DNA of 24,092 bases from a virus. The stretch is taken from positions 1 to 24,092 of the IMG/VR virus record IMGVR_UViG_3300043446_002749. The stretch is one strand, 5' to 3'. Positions 22,463 through 24,092 of the stretch are shown here, in pieces (within the stretch, counting starts at the first letter, position 1; each line of letters starts with the position of its first letter). The notes beneath the pieces were generated by a model. It had not been told where the DNA came from. It was given only the letters and a program-made list of their open reading frames with translations, and made no database searches. The position numbers and the translations under genes were made by a program.

Positions 22463-22470
22463 TATTTATA
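22463..22470 (-). promoter_or_regulatory. late promoter (exact TATAAATA) for reverse HNH gene
   Basis: Read on the reverse strand, 22470 to 22463 is TATAAATA, 27 bases before the HNH start. The two start codons (22435 reverse, 22475 forward) are only 39 bases apart, so this is a divergent junction that also forms the leader of the gp41 C-part. Confidence 0.7.
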
Positions 22471-22474
22471 TAAA

Positions 22475-23647
22475 ATGTGGATTGAAAAAGAAACATCAAT
22501 TGCTGAAATCAAAACATTACTTGATAATGGATATGAGGTAGAAGTTGATTCGCCCGATGGATATGTTCCAGTCAATTTCTTTATCAACAAAGGAATGTAT
22601 GATGAATATGTTTTAAAGGTTGATGGTGGAGAACCTGTGAGATGTAATGCCGATCATTTATTTGAAACGTCTTTTGGATGGATGAAAGCATCTCATCTTT
22701 ATGAAAAATACAAGACAAATCATTTTCTAACAAAAAATGGTTATAAACTTGGAAGTGTCTTTAAGACAGGAAATCAAATACCTATTGTTGATATTAATGT
22801 AAATCATCCAAATCATAGGTATTATACTAATGGTGTTTCCTCCCATAATACTGGTGTAGGTAAATCCTTGTTTATGTGCCATGTTGCTGCTTCCGTCTTA
22901 CTGCAAGGCAGGAACGTTCTGTACATCACTCTTGAAATGGCGGAAGAGCGAATTGCAGAGCGAATTGACGCAAACCTTCTCAATGTCCCGATTCAGGATA
23001 TTGCGGAACTTCCGAAGCAGATGTTTGAGAATAAAGTAACAAACCTTTCAAAGAAAACTCAAGGTACATTAATTATCAAAGAGTACCCAACTGCTTCTGC
23101 TCATGCTGGTCACTTCAAGTCTCTCTTGAATGAACTTGCTTTGAAGAAATCTTTCAAACCAGATATTATCTTTATTGACTATCTGAATATCTGTGCGTCT
23201 TCAAGATATCGTGGAAATAGTAATATTAACTCATACACTTTTGTTAAGTCTATTGCTGAAGAACTCCGTGGTCTTGCTGTTGAGTTTAATGTTCCTATTG
23301 TAAGTGCTACTCAGACAACTCGTTCTGGTTATGGTTCTTCCGATGTTGAACTTACTGATACTTCTGAGTCCTTTGGTCTTCCTGCTACTGCTGACCTCAT
23401 GTTCGCCCTTATTAGCACTGAAGAGTTGGAAGAGTTGGGGCAGATTCTTGTAAAACAACTTAAGAATCGCTATAATGATCCTACCATCCATAAACGTTTT
23501 GTGATTGGCATTGACAGAGCAAAAATGAGACTATATGATTGTGAACAGTCTGCTCAAAATGATATCCTTGACAATGGAAATGAAGAAGAGTATGATTATC
23601 ACAAAGAAAACAAACCTAAAAAAACATTTGAAGGATTTAAATTCTAA
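22475..23647 (+). CDS. 41: C-intein (125 residues) fused to gp41 helicase C-terminal part
   Basis: An in-frame TAA at 22454 shows that this part has its own start. Residues 1-125 are the C-intein: MWIEKETSIAEIK opens it, block B is near 51-75 (GGEPVRCNADHLFETS, His61; the usual TxxH is NxxH here), and block F runs from VDINVNHPNHRYYTNGVSS to H124-N125. The next residue, Thr126, is the splice nucleophile, and the helicase resumes as TGVGKSLFMCH. Joined to the N-part this gives AGTGVGKS, a whole Walker A. Later features are YITLEMAEERIAERIDANLL and DIIFIDYLNI (Walker B). The C-extein is 265 residues; 194+265=459 against 475 in T4. Base composition shifts: 22741-22800 16/60 G+C, 22921-22980 28/60. 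Confidence 0.93.
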   Translation: MWIEKETSIAEIKTLLDNGYEVEVDSPDGYVPVNFFINKGMYDEYVLKVDGGEPVRCNADHLFETSFGWMKASHLYEKYKTNHFLTKNGYKLGSVFKTGNQIPIVDINVNHPNHRYYTNGVSSHNTGVGKSLFMCHVAASVLLQGRNVLYITLEMAEERIAERIDANLLNVPIQDIAELPKQMFENKVTNLSKKTQGTLIIKEYPTASAHAGHFKSLLNELALKKSFKPDIIFIDYLNICASSRYRGNSNINSYTFVKSIAEELRGLAVEFNVPIVSATQTTRSGYGSSDVELTDTSESFGLPATADLMFALISTEELEELGQILVKQLKNRYNDPTIHKRFVIGIDRAKMRLYDCEQSAQNDILDNGNEEEYDYHKENKPKKTFEGFKF

Positions 23648-23648
23648 T

Positions 23649-24062
23649 ATGACACAAGTTATTGATACAAATAAATATATTGAATTCGTTCGTCAAACTA
23701 CAAGTCCTGCAAGTACTGACTATGCACAACTACTTGCTCGTATGACCGAACTTGAAGCAACTCATGATGTCGATGTTCCTCGCCTTCTTACCGCCGCTTT
23801 GGGTATGAGTGCAGAAGCAGGTGAGTTTACTGAAGTTGTTAAAAAAATTATTCTCCAAGGAAAACCTTATAATGAAGAGAATGTATTTCATATGAAGCGT
23901 GAACTTGGAGACATTTGTTGGTATCTTGCTCAAGCATGTATGGCACTTGATACTAATTTTAATGAAGTTATGGAAATGAATTTTGAAAAATTGAGTGCTC
24001 GTTATCCTGAGGGAACTTTTTCTGTCTATAAATCGGAAAATAGAAAAGAAGGTGATTTGTAA
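23649..24062 (+). CDS. mazG: MazG-like nucleotide pyrophosphohydrolase
   Basis: The 137-residue all-alpha protein starts at ATG 23649, the first after the gene 41 stop; earlier in-frame ATGs lie inside gene 41. The catalytic helices carry E56-x-x-E59 (SAEAGEFTEVV) and E85-x-x-D88 (KRELGDICWYLAQ), the EExxE...ExxD metal-binding scheme of MazG-type enzymes that cut NTP to NMP. Cyanophage MazG proteins are common and their nucleotide preference has been debated (ppGpp or dNTPs). This copy is single-domain, unlike E. coli MazG. A late-promoter-like motif lies after it. Confidence 0.88.
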   Translation: MTQVIDTNKYIEFVRQTTSPASTDYAQLLARMTELEATHDVDVPRLLTAALGMSAEAGEFTEVVKKIILQGKPYNEENVFHMKRELGDICWYLAQACMALDTNFNEVMEMNFEKLSARYPEGTFSVYKSENRKEGDL

Positions 24063-24072
24063 TTTTATTACA

Positions 24073-24080
24073 CATAAATA
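24073..24080 (+). promoter_or_regulatory. late-promoter-like motif at right edge
   Basis: CATAAATA matches the late element at 7 of 8 positions, ten bases past the mazG stop and near the window edge. It may serve the next gene, which is outside the window. One-mismatch matches are frequent in this DNA. Confidence 0.3.
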
Positions 24081-24092
24081 ATAATAGTCTTT

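Noticed and set aside
21264-22849. Group I intron in gene 41
   Set aside because: Protein-level intein blocks A, B and F are present in frame with each half, and an intron would not need a coding frame at both edges.
20664-23647. Gene 41 as a pseudogene broken by insertion
   Set aside because: Both break edges carry intein splice motifs (Cys at the start, His-Asn then Thr at the end) and the exteins join exactly at the Walker A loop, so a split intein explains it better.
1-24092. tRNA genes, CRISPR arrays, insertion sequences
   Set aside because: No cloverleaf with a CCA-type end, no regularly spaced repeats and no transposase or terminal inverted repeats were seen by eye in the intergenic spaces.

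Overview
The window is the replication and recombination core of a T4-like marine cyanophage (myovirus of Synechococcus or Prochlorococcus type). The recognised genes run in the order 47, 46, 45, 44, 62, regA, 43, uvsX, 41. The T4-like cyanophage assignment rests on that order plus Hsp20, a CobS-like ATPase with a VWA partner, a MazG-like protein, a DUF3110-like protein and UvsX of the short cyanophage form. The DNA is AT-rich and tightly packed, with frequent ATGA or TAATG stop/start overlaps, and all genes but one lie on the + strand.

Layout. 1-3064: the gp47/gp46 recombination nuclease with a DUF3110-like gene between. 3065-4596: accessory stretch with a GIY-YIG endonuclease, a small basic ORF, a terminator, an exact late-promoter motif and a gene with a putative head-targeting leader. 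4597-8866: a HExxH+VWA protein, an internal-head-protein-like gene, a small ORF and a MoxR/CobS-type AAA+ ATPase. 8867-9261: DUF3310-like gene. 9262-11036: sliding clamp gene 45 flanked by an HNH and a GIY-YIG endonuclease gene. 11037-14453: two unknown genes, then 44, a Dam-type methylase, 62 and regA. 14454-15293: Hsp20 and a small ORF between two terminator/promoter junctions. 15294-20695: two small paralogues (Sm-like by eye), DNA polymerase 43, two unknown genes, uvsX, a small ORF and a 2OG-type hydroxylase. 20682-23647: gene 41, split in two. 23649-24062: MazG-like gene.

The outstanding locus is gene 41. The helicase gene is broken inside the codons of its Walker A loop. The upstream half ends in a 17-residue N-intein (begins Cys) and the downstream half starts with a 125-residue C-intein (ends His-Asn, then Thr). 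This fits an atypically split, trans-splicing intein. Between the halves lie a + strand gene duplicated from the one at 3916 and a reverse-strand HNH endonuclease, each preceded by an exact TATAAATA late-promoter motif. The stop codon of the N-half lies inside one of those promoters.

A second theme is regulation. The GIY-YIG gene after gene 45 has its late promoter in the loop of a perfect 14-bp inverted repeat whose right arm covers the ribosome binding site. That geometry would silence read-through transcripts and allow late ones, as known for T4 I-TevI. The HNH gene before 45 shows a weaker version. Operon boundaries are compact terminator/promoter fusions.
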